Below the pieces are notes generated by a model that was not told where the DNA came from, did no database searches, and worked only from the letters and a program-made list of their open reading frames with translations. A DNA stretch of 64,000 nucleotides. Source: Spartobacteria bacterium. GTDB taxonomy: Bacteria; Verrucomicrobiota; Verrucomicrobiia; Chthoniobacterales; UBA10450. Within the stretch, counting starts at the first letter, position 1; each line of letters begins with the position of its first letter. The stretch spans positions 176,023 through 240,022 of the forward strand of contig PLCM01000029.1 of NCBI GenBank assembly GCA_003134765.1. The letters are read 5' to 3'. The position numbers were made by a program, and so were the translations under genes. Of the stretch, positions 7,665 through 16,859 are shown piece after piece.

Positions 7665-10138
7665 ATAATTTTACCCCGCGAGCCCAGCAAGTCCTGGCTC
7701 TCGCCCGCAAAGAAGCCGATCGCTTCAATCACAATTACGTCGGGACCGAGCACTTGTTGCTCGGCCTGATCAAGCTGGGGCAGGGCGTGGCCGTCAACGT
7801 CCTCCAGAAAATGGGGCTCGATCTCGAAACCGTGCGGATGGAAGTCGAGAAGCAGGTCGGTTCCGGGCCGGAAACCAAAATGGTCGGCAACATTCCCTAC
7901 ACGCCCCGGGTGAAGAAGGTGCTCGCGCTCGCGGGCAAGGAAGCCAAGGCGTTAAACCATTCCTATGTCGGCACCGAACACATTTTGCTCGGCCTTTTGC
8001 GCGAAGGCGAAGGTGTCGCGGCCCGGGTGCTGAAAAGTCTCGAGGTCGATATCGAACGCACCCGGAACGAGATTCTCAAGGAACTCGATCCGAATTTCAC
8101 CCCGCCCGAGTCGGAGCAGGAGGGTGGGGGCGAGCCCTCGTCCGGGAAGAAGGATGTCAAGACGCCGGCGCTCCGGGCGTTCGGCCGCGATCTGACTGAA
8201 TTGGCGAAAAAGGGCGAACTCGACCCGGTCATCGGGCGGCACAACGAAATTGAGCGGGTTATTCAAGTGCTCTGCCGGCGGACGAAAAACAACCCGGTGC
8301 TGCTCGGCGAGGCCGGTGTGGGCAAGACCGCGATCGCGGAAGGGCTCGCGCAGGAAATTGCCAACGGCAATGTGCCCGAGTTACTGCGCGACAAAAAGGT
8401 CGTGACGCTCGACCTCGCCCTCATGGTCGCGGGGACAAAATACCGGGGCCAGTTCGAGGAACGGATCAAAGCCGTGATGGACGAGATTCGCCGATCGAAG
8501 AACGTCATTCTGTTCATCGACGAATTGCACACCATCGTCGGCGCCGGATCGGCGGAAGGCGCCATGGACGCGTCGAACATCATCAAGCCGGCCTTGAGCC
8601 GTGGTGAATTGCAATGCGTGGGCGCGACGACGCTGAACGAGTATCGCAAGTACATCGAGAAGGACGCGGCCCTGGAACGCCGTTTCCAGACAGTGAAAGT
8701 GGATGCCCCCACGATCGACGAAACGATCCTGATTCTGAAAGGGCTGCGTCCGAAGTACGAGCAGCACCACAAGGCGAAATTAACCGACGAAGCTCTCGAG
8801 ACCGCGGTGAAACTTTCCGAGCGCTACATCACGGGGCGTTTCCTGCCGGACAAGGCAATCGATGTCATGGACGAAGCCGGCGCGCGGGCGCGGATCAACG
8901 CGATGACGCGGCCGCCCGACGTCAAGGAGATCGAACGCGAGATCGAAGAGATCCGCGTCGAAAAAGAGGCGGCGATCAAAGCGCAGGATTTCGAGAAGGC
9001 GGCCTCGCTTCGCGACAAGGAAAAGCAAACCAAGGAAAAGCTCGACAGCATTTTGACGAAGTGGCGGGAGGAGCGCGAGGAAAAGGAAGTCCTCGTGACC
9101 GCGGACGACATGATGCACATCATTTCGAAGGTGACCGGTGTTCCGCTCCAGCGGATGGAGCAGAAGGAAACGCAGAAGCTGCTCGCCATGGAAGGCGACT
9201 TGAGGCAGCGCGTTATCGGCCAGGACGAGGCGGTTACCGCCATCAGCAAGGCGTTGCGACGTTCCCGCGCGGATCTGAAGGATCCAAAGCGGCCCATCGG
9301 ATCTTTTGTCTTCCTCGGGCCGACCGGAGTGGGCAAGACCTTCCTGGCGCGGACCCTGGCCGAATTCATGTTCGGCGACTCCGACGCGCTCATCCAGATC
9401 GACATGTCGGAGTACATGGAGAAGTTCACCGCCTCGCGGTTGATCGGTTCGCCGCCGGGGTATGTCGGTTATGAGGAAGGCGGCCAGCTTTCCGAAGCCG
9501 TCCGGCGCCGTCCCTATTCGGTGGTGCTTTTTGACGAGATCGAGAAAGCCCATCCCGACGTCATGCATTTGCTGCTCCAAATCCTGGAGGATGGAAAGGT
9601 CACGGATTCGTTAGGCCGGAAGATCGATTTCCGGAACACGATCATCATCATGACGTCGAACGTCGGCGCGGACCTGATTCGCCGCCAGACCACCATGGGA
9701 TTCGGCGCACCGAAGGACACGCACGATTACGAAACGATGCGCGAGAAGATTCTGGAGGAAACGAAGCGCGTGTTTAAGCCGGAGTTCCTGAATCGGCTCG
9801 ATGAGATCATCGTCTTCCATACTCTGAGCAAGCCGGACCTGTTGAAGATCGTCGACCTCGAAGTCGACAAGGTGAAGCGGCGCCTGAAGCTGAAAGAGAT
9901 CGAGATCGTGCTGGACGAACCGGCGCACGAATTCGTGATCAACAAGGGATACGACCCCACCTACGGCGCCCGGCCAATGCGAAGGGCGGTCGAGCGTTAT
10001 CTCGAGGATCCGCTCGCGGAAGAGCTGCTCAAGGGCGGCGTCAAAGCGGGCGACATCGTCGAAGTGACCGTTGCCGGCGACAAGCTCGCGTTCCATGTCG
10101 CCGAGCCGCACGGCAGCCCGGCGGCGAGCGCAAGCTAA
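7661..10138 (+). CDS. clpC: ClpC-type AAA+ unfoldase
   Basis: A full-length 825-residue Hsp100 protein. It has two N-terminal Clp_N repeats (GTEHLLLGL and GTEHILLGL), AAA-1 with Walker A GEAGVGKT (about 216), and a UVR-containing middle coiled coil (about 426-460). AAA-2 has Walker A GPTGVGKT (about 553), and a C-terminal D2-small domain follows. It unfolds substrates for ClpP. The glutamates of the two GTEH motifs fall at 30 and 106, matching the phosphoarginine-docking Glu32 and Glu106 of Bacillus ClpC, so the pArg recognition system looks complete. It is translationally coupled to mcsB. clpP is not in the window. Confidence 0.97.
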   Translation: MNNFTPRAQQVLALARKEADRFNHNYVGTEHLLLGLIKLGQGVAVNVLQKMGLDLETVRMEVEKQVGSGPETKMVGNIPYTPRVKKVLALAGKEAKALNHSYVGTEHILLGLLREGEGVAARVLKSLEVDIERTRNEILKELDPNFTPPESEQEGGGEPSSGKKDVKTPALRAFGRDLTELAKKGELDPVIGRHNEIERVIQVLCRRTKNNPVLLGEAGVGKTAIAEGLAQEIANGNVPELLRDKKVVTLDLALMVAGTKYRGQFEERIKAVMDEIRRSKNVILFIDELHTIVGAGSAEGAMDASNIIKPALSRGELQCVGATTLNEYRKYIEKDAALERRFQTVKVDAPTIDETILILKGLRPKYEQHHKAKLTDEALETAVKLSERYITGRFLPDKAIDVMDEAGARARINAMTRPPDVKEIEREIEEIRVEKEAAIKAQDFEKAASLRDKEKQTKEKLDSILTKWREEREEKEVLVTADDMMHIISKVTGVPLQRMEQKETQKLLAMEGDLRQRVIGQDEAVTAISKALRRSRADLKDPKRPIGSFVFLGPTGVGKTFLARTLAEFMFGDSDALIQIDMSEYMEKFTASRLIGSPPGYVGYEEGGQLSEAVRRRPYSVVLFDEIEKAHPDVMHLLLQILEDGKVTDSLGRKIDFRNTIIIMTSNVGADLIRRQTTMGFGAPKDTHDYETMREKILEETKRVFKPEFLNRLDEIIVFHTLSKPDLLKIVDLEVDKVKRRLKLKEIEIVLDEPAHEFVINKGYDPTYGARPMRRAVERYLEDPLAEELLKGGVKAGDIVEVTVAGDKLAFHVAEPHGSPAASAS

Positions 10139-10142
10139 GAAG

Positions 10143-10207
10143 AAGTGACGAGTTGGGGAAAACGTCGCTTCAGAAACTTGTCACTGGTCACATGTCACTC
10201 GTCACTT
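10143..10207. repeat. Inverted repeat between convergent clpC and xerC
   Basis: AAGTGACGAG (10143-10152) and CTCGTCACTT (10198-10207) are perfect inverse complements. Between them are further GTCAC repeats (CTTGTCACTGGTCACATGTCAC). The element occupies the whole gap between the convergent clpC and xerC genes and could terminate both, though there is no T-run on either side. Confidence 0.65.
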
Positions 10208-10210
10208 TCT

Positions 10211-11110
10211 TTACGCCCTGGGATGCGCCTCGGCATAAGCTTTCTTCAGCCGTTCCACGGTGACATGCGTGTAAATTTGTGTGGTCGACAAGCTGGCGTG
10301 TCCGAGCAACGCCTGGACGCTGCGTAAATCCGCCCCGCCATCGAGAAGATGGGTGGCGAAACTGTGCCGCAGTTTGTGCGGGCTCACGGCGATCGGAATC
10401 GACGTGTGCCGCAGATAACGCCTTAACGTCAGCCAAATCGAGCGCGGTGAAATCCGGCGGCGGGATTTGTTGAGGAAGAGCGGTCCGCCGGGAACTTTCG
10501 CGGCGGCGCGATATCGTGACACCGACTCGAGGGCCGGCAGCCCGACCGGGCAAACGCGCTCCTTGCGTCCCTTGCCGAGAATGCGGACCGACTCGGTATA
10601 GATGTCGAGGTCGGCGACGTTGAGCGAGGCCAGCTCGGCCAGGCGCAAACCGCTGCTGTAAAACAGCTCGAGGATGGCGGCATCGCGCAATGGCATCCAG
10701 GAAGGAGCTGCTTTCTCCTTCGGAACCCGCAACGGAGCCGTGAGCAGCTCGTCGATCTGTTTCGGCGTGAGCACCAGGGGCAATTTTTTTTCTGCTTTCG
10801 GCAACTGCAGCTGCCGGACCGGATCGAGTGGCAGATTTTTTCGCTCGACCAAAAACCGGTAGAAGGTGCGGAAAGCGGAAAATTGCAGGCGAATGTAAGA
10901 GCGGGCCTGGCCGCTCTTCATCAGCTCAAACAGGTACTCGCGGAAATCGTCCGCGCTGCATTTCTGCCAGGAACGAACATTTTTTTGGGTGCGGAAGGCG
11001 GCCAGCGCCTGCCGATAAACGGCGAGGGTGCGCGCCGAAACGTTTCGCTCGACTTCGAGGAAGCGAAGGAACTCCTCGGCGAGTTTGTCGCGGGAGTTTC
11101 GGGCGGCCAC
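10211..11110 (-). CDS. xerC: Tyrosine recombinase XerC/XerD
   Basis: A 299-residue tyrosine recombinase with an N-terminal SAM-like core-binding domain (about 8-90). The catalytic domain carries the Arg in SSGLRLAELASLNV, the Lys in GKGRKERV, HKLRHSFATHLLDGG and GHASLSTTQIYTHV, which ends in the nucleophilic Tyr. Xer proteins resolve chromosome dimers at dif. It is the chromosomal type by length and motifs; no dif-like site was recognised nearby, and whether it is XerC or XerD cannot be settled here. The GTG start is four bases after the stop of the upstream lipoprotein gene, so the two are probably co-transcribed. Confidence 0.93.
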   Translation of the reverse strand: MAARNSRDKLAEEFLRFLEVERNVSARTLAVYRQALAAFRTQKNVRSWQKCSADDFREYLFELMKSGQARSYIRLQFSAFRTFYRFLVERKNLPLDPVRQLQLPKAEKKLPLVLTPKQIDELLTAPLRVPKEKAAPSWMPLRDAAILELFYSSGLRLAELASLNVADLDIYTESVRILGKGRKERVCPVGLPALESVSRYRAAAKVPGGPLFLNKSRRRISPRSIWLTLRRYLRHTSIPIAVSPHKLRHSFATHLLDGGADLRSVQALLGHASLSTTQIYTHVTVERLKKAYAEAHPRA

Positions 11111-11114
11111 GATT

Positions 11115-11618
11115 CTACTCGGGCTTTTCTACCTGGAGACGTCCGATGGCGGCCCGGTCGCGATCGCTGTACTGGCTGCGAAAAATCGGGACCGGGTTTG
11201 TCGAGATCAACTCGTATCGTTTCAGCACGAACTCGGGGTAAAAACCATTGCTGGCCGGCTCGTAGACGGTCTGACCGCTGAACGAGCCATAGAGTTTGTA
11301 TTCGTAGTTATTATCGCTGCCGAAACTCAGTTTTTCGCGGTCCGGCGCGAGTTTTTCCTTTTCGTTGAACACAACCAGCTGGGCCGTGCTCCAGGGCTGC
11401 CCCGGTTTCCGAACGTAACCCCAGAATTTGAAAACCGAGCCCTTGAAATATCTATGCCCGATAAAGTAATCCCCGGGCGGTTCCGCTGCGATCTTTTGGG
11501 CGGCATCGATCCGGGCTTGCTGAATTCCCTGCGGCATCGTCGTCCCGCAGCCAGAGAAGAGAAACAGGCTTAAAACAACTTCGAAGGCGAAAACGATTCG
11601 AAACGTACGATTGCTCAT
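11115..11618 (-). CDS. Putative lipoprotein of unknown function
   Basis: About 167 residues from the ATG at 11618, which has GGGAG seven to eight bases upstream. An ATG six bases earlier is possible, and longer frames run into a repeat-rich region. The N-terminus is a lipoprotein signal (hydrophobic stretch then LFSGC, with Cys lipidated). The rest has GHRYFKGSVFKFWGYVRKPG and LYGSFSGQTVYEPASNGFYPEF, consistent with a beta-rich periplasmic or outer-membrane lipoprotein. I do not recognise the family. It directly precedes xerC on the minus strand. Confidence 0.8.
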   Translation of the reverse strand: MSNRTFRIVFAFEVVLSLFLFSGCGTTMPQGIQQARIDAAQKIAAEPPGDYFIGHRYFKGSVFKFWGYVRKPGQPWSTAQLVVFNEKEKLAPDREKLSFGSDNNYEYKLYGSFSGQTVYEPASNGFYPEFVLKRYELISTNPVPIFRSQYSDRDRAAIGRLQVEKPE

Positions 11619-11828
11619 GGACATTCTCCCTTTATCGCAGAGAACGTCCCCGCGCAATCCCTGGAGCCGCTTCGCTGTGCGAAGCGTTTGGTTGACCCGC
11701 GTCAAGGCGCGGCCCACCCGCCTTCGCCGGGCTCCGGCGTGGCAGGCGGGGCGGCGGCTCCAGGAAGGGGCAGCCACGCCCGCGATTCAGATTTTGCATC
11801 GTCGGCGGCTTCCTTCTACGATGCTCCC

Positions 11829-12092
11829 ATGCTGGAACTGGAAGTCTATGCGGCTGGGGTGCGCGACCTGAACAAGATCCTCGAGCTGGACATCGAACTC
11901 GGGCCGATTGCGGGTCTCCATTATAAGGTCGATCGCAACCATGACATTGTTTACACGGAACTCGAAACCCCCACCGTGACCTTTCGCGAGATCCGTTCGA
12001 TTTTTCGCAAGCTCGGGCTTGACCCGAAATTCGTCGGGGCGATTCCGGCGGAGCTGCGGCCCAAGACCAAGACGCAGTTGCTGGACGCCTAG
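11829..12092 (+). CDS. Small conserved-looking protein of unknown function
   Basis: An 87-residue protein from the ATG at 11829. It has a compact mixed alpha/beta pattern: LELEVYAAGVRDLNKILELD, HYKVDRNHDIVYTELETP, FREIRSIFRKLGLDPKFVG. It has no signal peptide, transmembrane segment or known motif. The codon use is even and the sequence is not low-complexity, so it is probably a real gene. It is divergent from the lipoprotein gene and about 100 bases ahead of the Mla operon. The region upstream of the start is a hairpin-rich repeat and not part of the protein. Confidence 0.65.
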   Translation: MLELEVYAAGVRDLNKILELDIELGPIAGLHYKVDRNHDIVYTELETPTVTFREIRSIFRKLGLDPKFVGAIPAELRPKTKTQLLDA

Positions 12093-12194
12093 GTGAAAAG
12101 CGGCGTGAATGATGACTGGTGATCGGCAAATGGTAAAGATAGGTGGCGGTGAGAAGCTACGACTCAGAGTCACTGATCACCATTCACCATCCCG

Positions 12195-12986
12195 ATGATC
12201 ACAGGTTTTATCAGCGCCATTGGCCACCGGGTCATTTCGTGGGTCGTCTATACCGGTGACGTCGTGGTCTTGGCTGGCGAGACGATCAGCTCCGCCTTTG
12301 CGCACAAGATCCGGTGGCGCCTGTTCATGCAGCAGATCGTAGAGATCGGATTGCAGTCGCAGCTCGTCGTCATGATCACCGGCGCTTTTACCGGTGCCGT
12401 GTTTGCGGCCCAGACCTATTTTCAATTCAGCAAGCTCGGGATGGGTTCGGCAGTTGGAGCGGTAGTTTCGGTTTCGGTCTGTCGCGAGCTCGGTCCGGTC
12501 CTGACCGCCCTGATGGTGACCGGGCGGGTGGGGGCCTCCATGTCGGCGGAAATCGGCACCATGAAGGTGACCGAACAGATTGACGCCCTCCGCGCACTGG
12601 CCGTGCATCCGATCGATTACCTGGTCGTGCCGCGCACGCTGGCCATGATGGTTTCCATGCCGTTACTGGTCGCGGAGTGCGTCGGTATCGGGATCGTCGC
12701 AGGGTATTTTGTCGCCATCCACCTGCTGGAACTGAACGGCACCTACTACGTCGCGAACATGGTGCGCTGGACGCAGATGCGCGACATCATCATGGCGCTG
12801 ACCAAGGCGTTTTGCTTCGCGCTGCTGATCGTCTTCATCAGTTGCCACAAAGGCCTGACGAGCCGCGAAGGCGCCGTCGGTGTCGGCCGGGCCACCACCG
12901 AGGCGGTCGTGAACGCCTCCCTGGCGGTTCTCATATTTAATTTCTTTCTGACCATGGGGCTCAACATCATTTTCCCGGCCGGGTAA
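12195..12986 (+). CDS. mlaE: MlaE-family ABC transporter permease
   Basis: A 263-residue integral membrane protein of the MlaE/YrbE family. It has the conserved segment GAFTGAVFAAQTYFQFSKLG, then VCRELGPVLTALMVTGRVGA and SAEIGTMKVTEQIDALRALA (the region that contacts the ATPase), and about five membrane helices. MlaE, MlaF and MlaD form the inner-membrane complex that carries phospholipids between inner and outer membrane, which supports a Gram-negative envelope. It is the first gene of an mlaE-mlaF-mlaD set. MlaB and MlaC homologues are not in the window. Confidence 0.93.
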   Translation: MITGFISAIGHRVISWVVYTGDVVVLAGETISSAFAHKIRWRLFMQQIVEIGLQSQLVVMITGAFTGAVFAAQTYFQFSKLGMGSAVGAVVSVSVCRELGPVLTALMVTGRVGASMSAEIGTMKVTEQIDALRALAVHPIDYLVVPRTLAMMVSMPLLVAECVGIGIVAGYFVAIHLLELNGTYYVANMVRWTQMRDIIMALTKAFCFALLIVFISCHKGLTSREGAVGVGRATTEAVVNASLAVLIFNFFLTMGLNIIFPAG

Positions 12987-12996
12987 CAGTAAGGGA

Positions 12997-13092
12997 AGTT
13001 GAGAGTTGTTAGTTGAGAGATGCCTTTCGAAATGAGCGACGCGCCCTCAGTTCGAGAACCGGCTCTCAACCCTCAACTACAGACTCTCAACT
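12997..13092. repeat. Inverted repeat between mlaE and mlaF
   Basis: GTTGAGAGTTGTTAGTTGAG on the left is mirrored by CTCAACCCTCAACTACAGA and CTCTCAAC on the right (13063-13091). The element sits between mlaE and the preferred mlaF start, and translation of a longer mlaF frame would have to pass through it. Confidence 0.6.
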
Positions 13093-13100
13093 CCTCTTCC

Positions 13101-13832
13101 ATGATCGAGGTCCGGGGCCTGGTCAAAGGGATCGGACGCCAGGAAATCCTGCGCGGGATCGATCTTGCGGTCGCGAAAGGCGAGACCCTCGTCATTATCG
13201 GCCGCAGCGGCGGAGGGAAAAGCGTGCTGCTGAAAAACCTGATTGGATTGATGCAGCCAGACGCGGGCGAGATTTGGATCGATGGGGAAAACATAATCGG
13301 GCTGACCGAACGAAAGCTGGCCGCGATCCGGCTCAAGGTTGGCATTCTTTTTCAGGGCGGCGCGCTCTTCGATTCTATGACGGTCGAGGAAAACATCGCG
13401 TTCCCCCTGCATGAAGGCGGCGAACGCGATCCGAAAAAGATCGGGGAGAAAGTTCGCGAAATGCTCGAAGTCATCGAGCTGAAGGGAGAGGAAAAAAAAA
13501 TGCCGGTGAACCTGAGCGGCGGAATGAAAAAGCGCGTCGGGCTGGCGCGCTCGATCATCCGCCGCCCTTCCTGTGTGCTTTATGATGAACCGACGGCCGG
13601 TCTTGATCCGGTCGTTTCGGACAGCATTAATCAATTGATTCGCCGCCTCCAGAAGCGTTTCGGCGTCACGAGCATTGTCGTTACGCACGATATGAAAAGC
13701 GCCTTTCATGTTGCGGATCACATCGCCTACCTGCACGAGGGCCGGATTTATTTTTACGGCACACCACAGGAATTGGAGATCTCTCAGGACCCGTTAATTC
13801 AGGATTTCCTGCTGGGACGGTCGGAGCGGTAA
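13101..13832 (+). CDS. mlaF: MlaF-type ABC transporter ATP-binding protein
   Basis: The ATPase of the Mla lipid transporter. It has Walker A GRSGGGKSVLL, Q-loop GILFQGGALFDSMTVEENIAF, signature LSGGMKKRVGLARSI, Walker B CVLYDEPTAGLDP and H-loop VVTHDM. The GGM(K/R)KRV signature form is typical of MlaF. The ATG at 13101 gives 243 residues and begins with IEVRGLVKG, as expected; ATGs at 13020 and 13032 would add N-terminal sequence encoded by a repeat. It follows mlaE and precedes mlaD. Confidence 0.92.
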   Translation: MIEVRGLVKGIGRQEILRGIDLAVAKGETLVIIGRSGGGKSVLLKNLIGLMQPDAGEIWIDGENIIGLTERKLAAIRLKVGILFQGGALFDSMTVEENIAFPLHEGGERDPKKIGEKVREMLEVIELKGEEKKMPVNLSGGMKKRVGLARSIIRRPSCVLYDEPTAGLDPVVSDSINQLIRRLQKRFGVTSIVVTHDMKSAFHVADHIAYLHEGRIYFYGTPQELEISQDPLIQDFLLGRSER

Positions 13833-13901
13833 CGCGTCGAAATCTGGCTGACGCGGCGAGAACACGTGATAAATTCGTTGAGCTAGATCCCCTGGAAAAA
13901 A

Positions 13902-14825
13902 ATGGCGACCCGTTATAGCGACAAAACTTTGGAGTTGAAAGTGGGCGGTTTTGTCCTCGTCGGGCTCGCGGTCCTGGCCGTGTTGCTTGTCCAGTTCGGT
14001 CGGATCGGGGAGGGATTTCAACAGTACTATCAATTGCTGGTGAAGTTTCCCGACGCGAGTGGCCTGCTTAAAGGCTCCGATGTCCTGCTCGCGGGCGCGA
14101 AAATCGGGCACGTCGCCGGCGGTCCCCGCCTCGCTGAATCGGGGCAGGGGGTAGAGGTTCCCGTCCGGATATTCGATTTCGTCAAGATTCCGGCCGGCAG
14201 CCGGTTTACGGTGGGCTCTTCCGGTCTCCTCGGTGATCGATTCGTCGCGGTCACTGCGCCGACTCGGATCGCCCAGGAATTCATCCCAAAGAACAGCGTG
14301 ATCGAAGGAACGCGCGAAACGGGAATCGACGACCTGACGAAGGAAGGCGGTTTGCTGGTCGACGATCTCCGCACCGCCGTGCAGAACGCAAACACGGCGA
14401 TCTCGCGCCTGAACAACGAAGCTCTTTCTCAGGCGAACCTGGACAACATCAAATCGGCGGTGGAAAACTTGAATACGGCGACGACGGCGCTCGCCGCCTC
14501 CACCCAGAAGGTCGATGGCGTTCTCGACAAGGCGAGTGAAACGATGGACTCCGCCAAAAAAGCCGCGGACGATCTGCCAGCGGCGATCGCCGATGCCCGG
14601 AAAACCATTCAGGCCGCCACCGAAGTGATCCAGAAGGCTTCGACCGGCAAAGGCGCGCTCGCCACTCTTTTGAGCAACCAGGAATTCGCCAACGATCTGC
14701 GCGCTTTGGTCAGCAACCTCCGCGCCCATGGTGTTCTCTTCTACAGAGACAGCGCGGCGAAGGAGGAGGCGCGCTCTCCGACCGACCGCCAACAGAATCC
14801 ACCCCGCCGGAACCCGAGACCCTGA
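13902..14825 (+). CDS. mlaD: MCE-family (MlaD-like) lipid transport protein
   Basis: A 307-residue protein with one N-terminal membrane helix (about 15-32), an MCE domain (about 40-130: YYQLLVKFPDASGLLKGSDV, LAGAKIGHV, SSGLLGDRFVAV) and a long Ala-rich helical C-terminal region. MCE proteins form periplasmic hexamers that hold lipids. This one is longer than E. coli MlaD, and the extra helical tail is common in this group. Its stop overlaps the start of the PIN-TRAM gene by one base, so the two are co-translated. Confidence 0.9.
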   Translation: MATRYSDKTLELKVGGFVLVGLAVLAVLLVQFGRIGEGFQQYYQLLVKFPDASGLLKGSDVLLAGAKIGHVAGGPRLAESGQGVEVPVRIFDFVKIPAGSRFTVGSSGLLGDRFVAVTAPTRIAQEFIPKNSVIEGTRETGIDDLTKEGGLLVDDLRTAVQNANTAISRLNNEALSQANLDNIKSAVENLNTATTALAASTQKVDGVLDKASETMDSAKKAADDLPAAIADARKTIQAATEVIQKASTGKGALATLLSNQEFANDLRALVSNLRAHGVLFYRDSAAKEEARSPTDRQQNPPRRNPRP

Positions 14826-15862
14826 TGACACCCCTCCTGACTGTAAACCTTTTGCGTGTTCTGTTCGTCACGTTCTGCGCGGCGATCGGCGGCATCGTGA
14901 CCACGGAAACGCGGGGAAACCCGGTGCCCGGGATCCTGATCGCGGTGGTCTTCGCCTTGATCATTGTCCTGGTGGATCGCCTCCTCAAAGGCTTTTCGCT
15001 GCGCGCATTTTCTTCTGCCACCTTCGGCGTCCTTCTCGGATTGCTCTTTGCGAGTCTATTGATGGCGTCCGACATTCTGCGTTACCAAAGCGACACCGTG
15101 CAATGGGCGGCGCGCCTGGTGGTTTACTGCACGTTCGGCTACCTCGGCATGATGCTCGCCATGCGGAGCAATCGCGACGAGTTTTCGCTCATCATCCCCT
15201 ACGTGCGTTTCGCCCGGGAGACGACCCAGCGCGAGCCACTTGTCGTGGACACCAACGTCATCATTGACGGCCGGATTGCCGATCTTTGCGCGACAGGTTT
15301 TCTCAGTCGCGCCCTCATCGTCCCGCGTTTTGTCCTGGGCGAATTGCAAGCCCTGGCCGATTCACGCGACGCGATCAAACGCGAGCGCGGCCGGCGCGGC
15401 CTCGACATTTTGAACCAGCTCCAAAAATCGCGTGAGCTGGATCTGACCATTCACGAGACGAGCGGCGACGCGGATCTCTCCATTGACGCGCGGCTGGTGA
15501 GGACTGCGAAACTTTTGCAGGCGCGGCTCCTGACCAACGATCAGGCGCTCTGCCAGGTCGCCCGGTTGCAGCAGGTGCCGGCGCTGAACCTGGCCGATCT
15601 TGCCCGCGCTTTGCGCCCGAGCGCGGCCGCCGGCGATGAGTTGGAACTGAATCTGGTCAAGGAGGGCCGGGAGTCGCATCAAGCGGTTGGTTATTTGCCG
15701 GACGGGACCATGATCGTCGTCAACCACGCGCGCGCATCTCTGGGGAAGGTGGCCACGGTTGTCGTTTCCAGTGCGCTGCAAACGGGCGCGGGACGTTTGA
15801 TCTTCGCGGAAATAAAGCAGAGCAGTTCGTCTGTGGTGACGGATACGACGGCGGCGAGGTAA
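14825..15862 (+). CDS. Membrane-anchored PIN-TRAM domain protein (YacL-like)
   Basis: A 345-residue protein with about four N-terminal membrane helices (residues 8-110). A PIN nuclease domain follows (VVDTNVIIDGRIADL with catalytic Asp, then FVLGELQALADSRD, and a late acidic cluster TNDQALCQVAR), then a C-terminal TRAM domain (EGRESHQAVGYLPDGTMIVV). This is the YacL architecture, widespread in Gram-positives and other phyla, thought to act on RNA or DNA at the membrane. The natural substrate is not known to me. The overlap with mlaD is unusual company for this family. Confidence 0.9.
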   Translation: MTPLLTVNLLRVLFVTFCAAIGGIVTTETRGNPVPGILIAVVFALIIVLVDRLLKGFSLRAFSSATFGVLLGLLFASLLMASDILRYQSDTVQWAARLVVYCTFGYLGMMLAMRSNRDEFSLIIPYVRFARETTQREPLVVDTNVIIDGRIADLCATGFLSRALIVPRFVLGELQALADSRDAIKRERGRRGLDILNQLQKSRELDLTIHETSGDADLSIDARLVRTAKLLQARLLTNDQALCQVARLQQVPALNLADLARALRPSAAAGDELELNLVKEGRESHQAVGYLPDGTMIVVNHARASLGKVATVVVSSALQTGAGRLIFAEIKQSSSSVVTDTTAAR

Positions 15863-15904
15863 GGGCGCACCCCATCGGTGGCGGGAAATATCGCGTCGCA
15901 ACGC

Positions 15905-16723
15905 ATGAAGACTTTCCGCAAACTGGTGAAGTACCTGTTGCCTTTTGGCGCCGTCAAAATCATGCAGAATCGGCGTCGTTTGCGCGAGCTGGGTCGGGAC
16001 GTTAGGCCGGGCGATCTTTGGCGAAGCGAATGGATGCTGCACCTGGCGGAAGTGACCGGGATGGACTTGTTCCCGCCCGGACAATGGAAGTCACTTCAAT
16101 GGGTTGTCGATGTAGGCGCCAATGTCGGTCAATGGTCGAGCGCCTTGCTCGACCTGGCTGCGCCCGCGAAGCTCATCATGATTGAGCCGGGACCGGTGGC
16201 CTTCGCGGAGCTTCAAAAAAAATTTGGCAGCCGGGCCGGGATCGAACTGCATAACGTCGCGGTCGGCAAAGAAAATGGCGTGACCACGCTCCGCATGACA
16301 CGTGATTCAACCGGTGCTTCGGTTTTGCCGCCGCGGGAGGAGATGCGGGACCTGATCGGCCGAAATTGGACGGTGGAAACCGAAGTCGAATGTCCGCTCC
16401 GCACTCTCGACAATCTGCTCGCCGACCTTCCGGAAATATCCCTGCTCAAGATCGACGTCCAGGGTTACGAGAAGGAAACACTCGAGGGCGCGACCCGGAC
16501 GTTAGCGAAAACGAAATTCCTCCTTATCGAATTGAACTACATGCCGCAATACGAAGGCGGCTCCTGGTTTGGCGAAATCCACGAGCTGCTGACGCGGACC
16601 TACGGTTTCATCCTGGTGGACGCGACCAAACCGCTTCGTTTGAACGGCCGCGCTTCGATGTCGGATGGGCTCTATGTGAACGCGACGTTTGTCCCTGATT
16701 TCGGACAACGAGATTTCGTGTAG
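15905..16723 (+). CDS. FkbM-family SAM-dependent methyltransferase
   Basis: A methyltransferase of about 272 residues (an in-frame GTG at 15878 would add nine). The SAM-binding motif is VVDVGANVGQWSSALLDLA, followed by the acidic end of beta-2 (IMIEPGPVAF). The FkbM feature LLKIDVQGYEKETLEGA is present. FkbM members O-methylate sugars, polyketides or lipids, often in surface polysaccharide loci. No glycosyltransferase is adjacent, so the substrate is unknown. It is convergent with trpS, with a nested inverted repeat in between. Confidence 0.88.
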   Translation: MKTFRKLVKYLLPFGAVKIMQNRRRLRELGRDVRPGDLWRSEWMLHLAEVTGMDLFPPGQWKSLQWVVDVGANVGQWSSALLDLAAPAKLIMIEPGPVAFAELQKKFGSRAGIELHNVAVGKENGVTTLRMTRDSTGASVLPPREEMRDLIGRNWTVETEVECPLRTLDNLLADLPEISLLKIDVQGYEKETLEGATRTLAKTKFLLIELNYMPQYEGGSWFGEIHELLTRTYGFILVDATKPLRLNGRASMSDGLYVNATFVPDFGQRDFV

Positions 16724-16742
16724 GCGTGTTTCGTTTGATTCC

Positions 16743-16847
16743 GGGGAGCGCAGGCTGCCAGCCTGCAGTAGCCGGCAGCTTGCCGGCTACAACTAACGGT
16801 GTCTCGGCAAGCTGCCGAGACGAGCAGGCTGGCAGCCTGCGCTCCCC
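16743..16847. repeat. Nested inverted repeat, GGGGAGCGCA family
   Basis: The outer arms (16743-16766 and 16824-16847) are perfect 24-base inverse complements starting GGGGAGCGCA. Inside are two separate hairpins: TAGCCGGCA/TGCCGGCTA (16769-16789) and GTCTCGGCA/TGCCGAGAC (16801-16821). The same plan, with the same outer termini but different tops, occurs at 36075-36228. It lies between convergent genes. Confidence 0.9.
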
Positions 16848-16859
16848 AAAGAGAAAAAA

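Noticed and set aside
6377..9474. Arg/Ala-rich alternative frames within mcsA, mcsB and clpC
   Set aside because: They overlap well-conserved genes completely and match no family.
10143..10207. dif-like site for the Xer recombinase
   Set aside because: The inverted repeat beside xerC has 10-bp arms and a 45-base spacer, not the 11-6-11 plan of dif.
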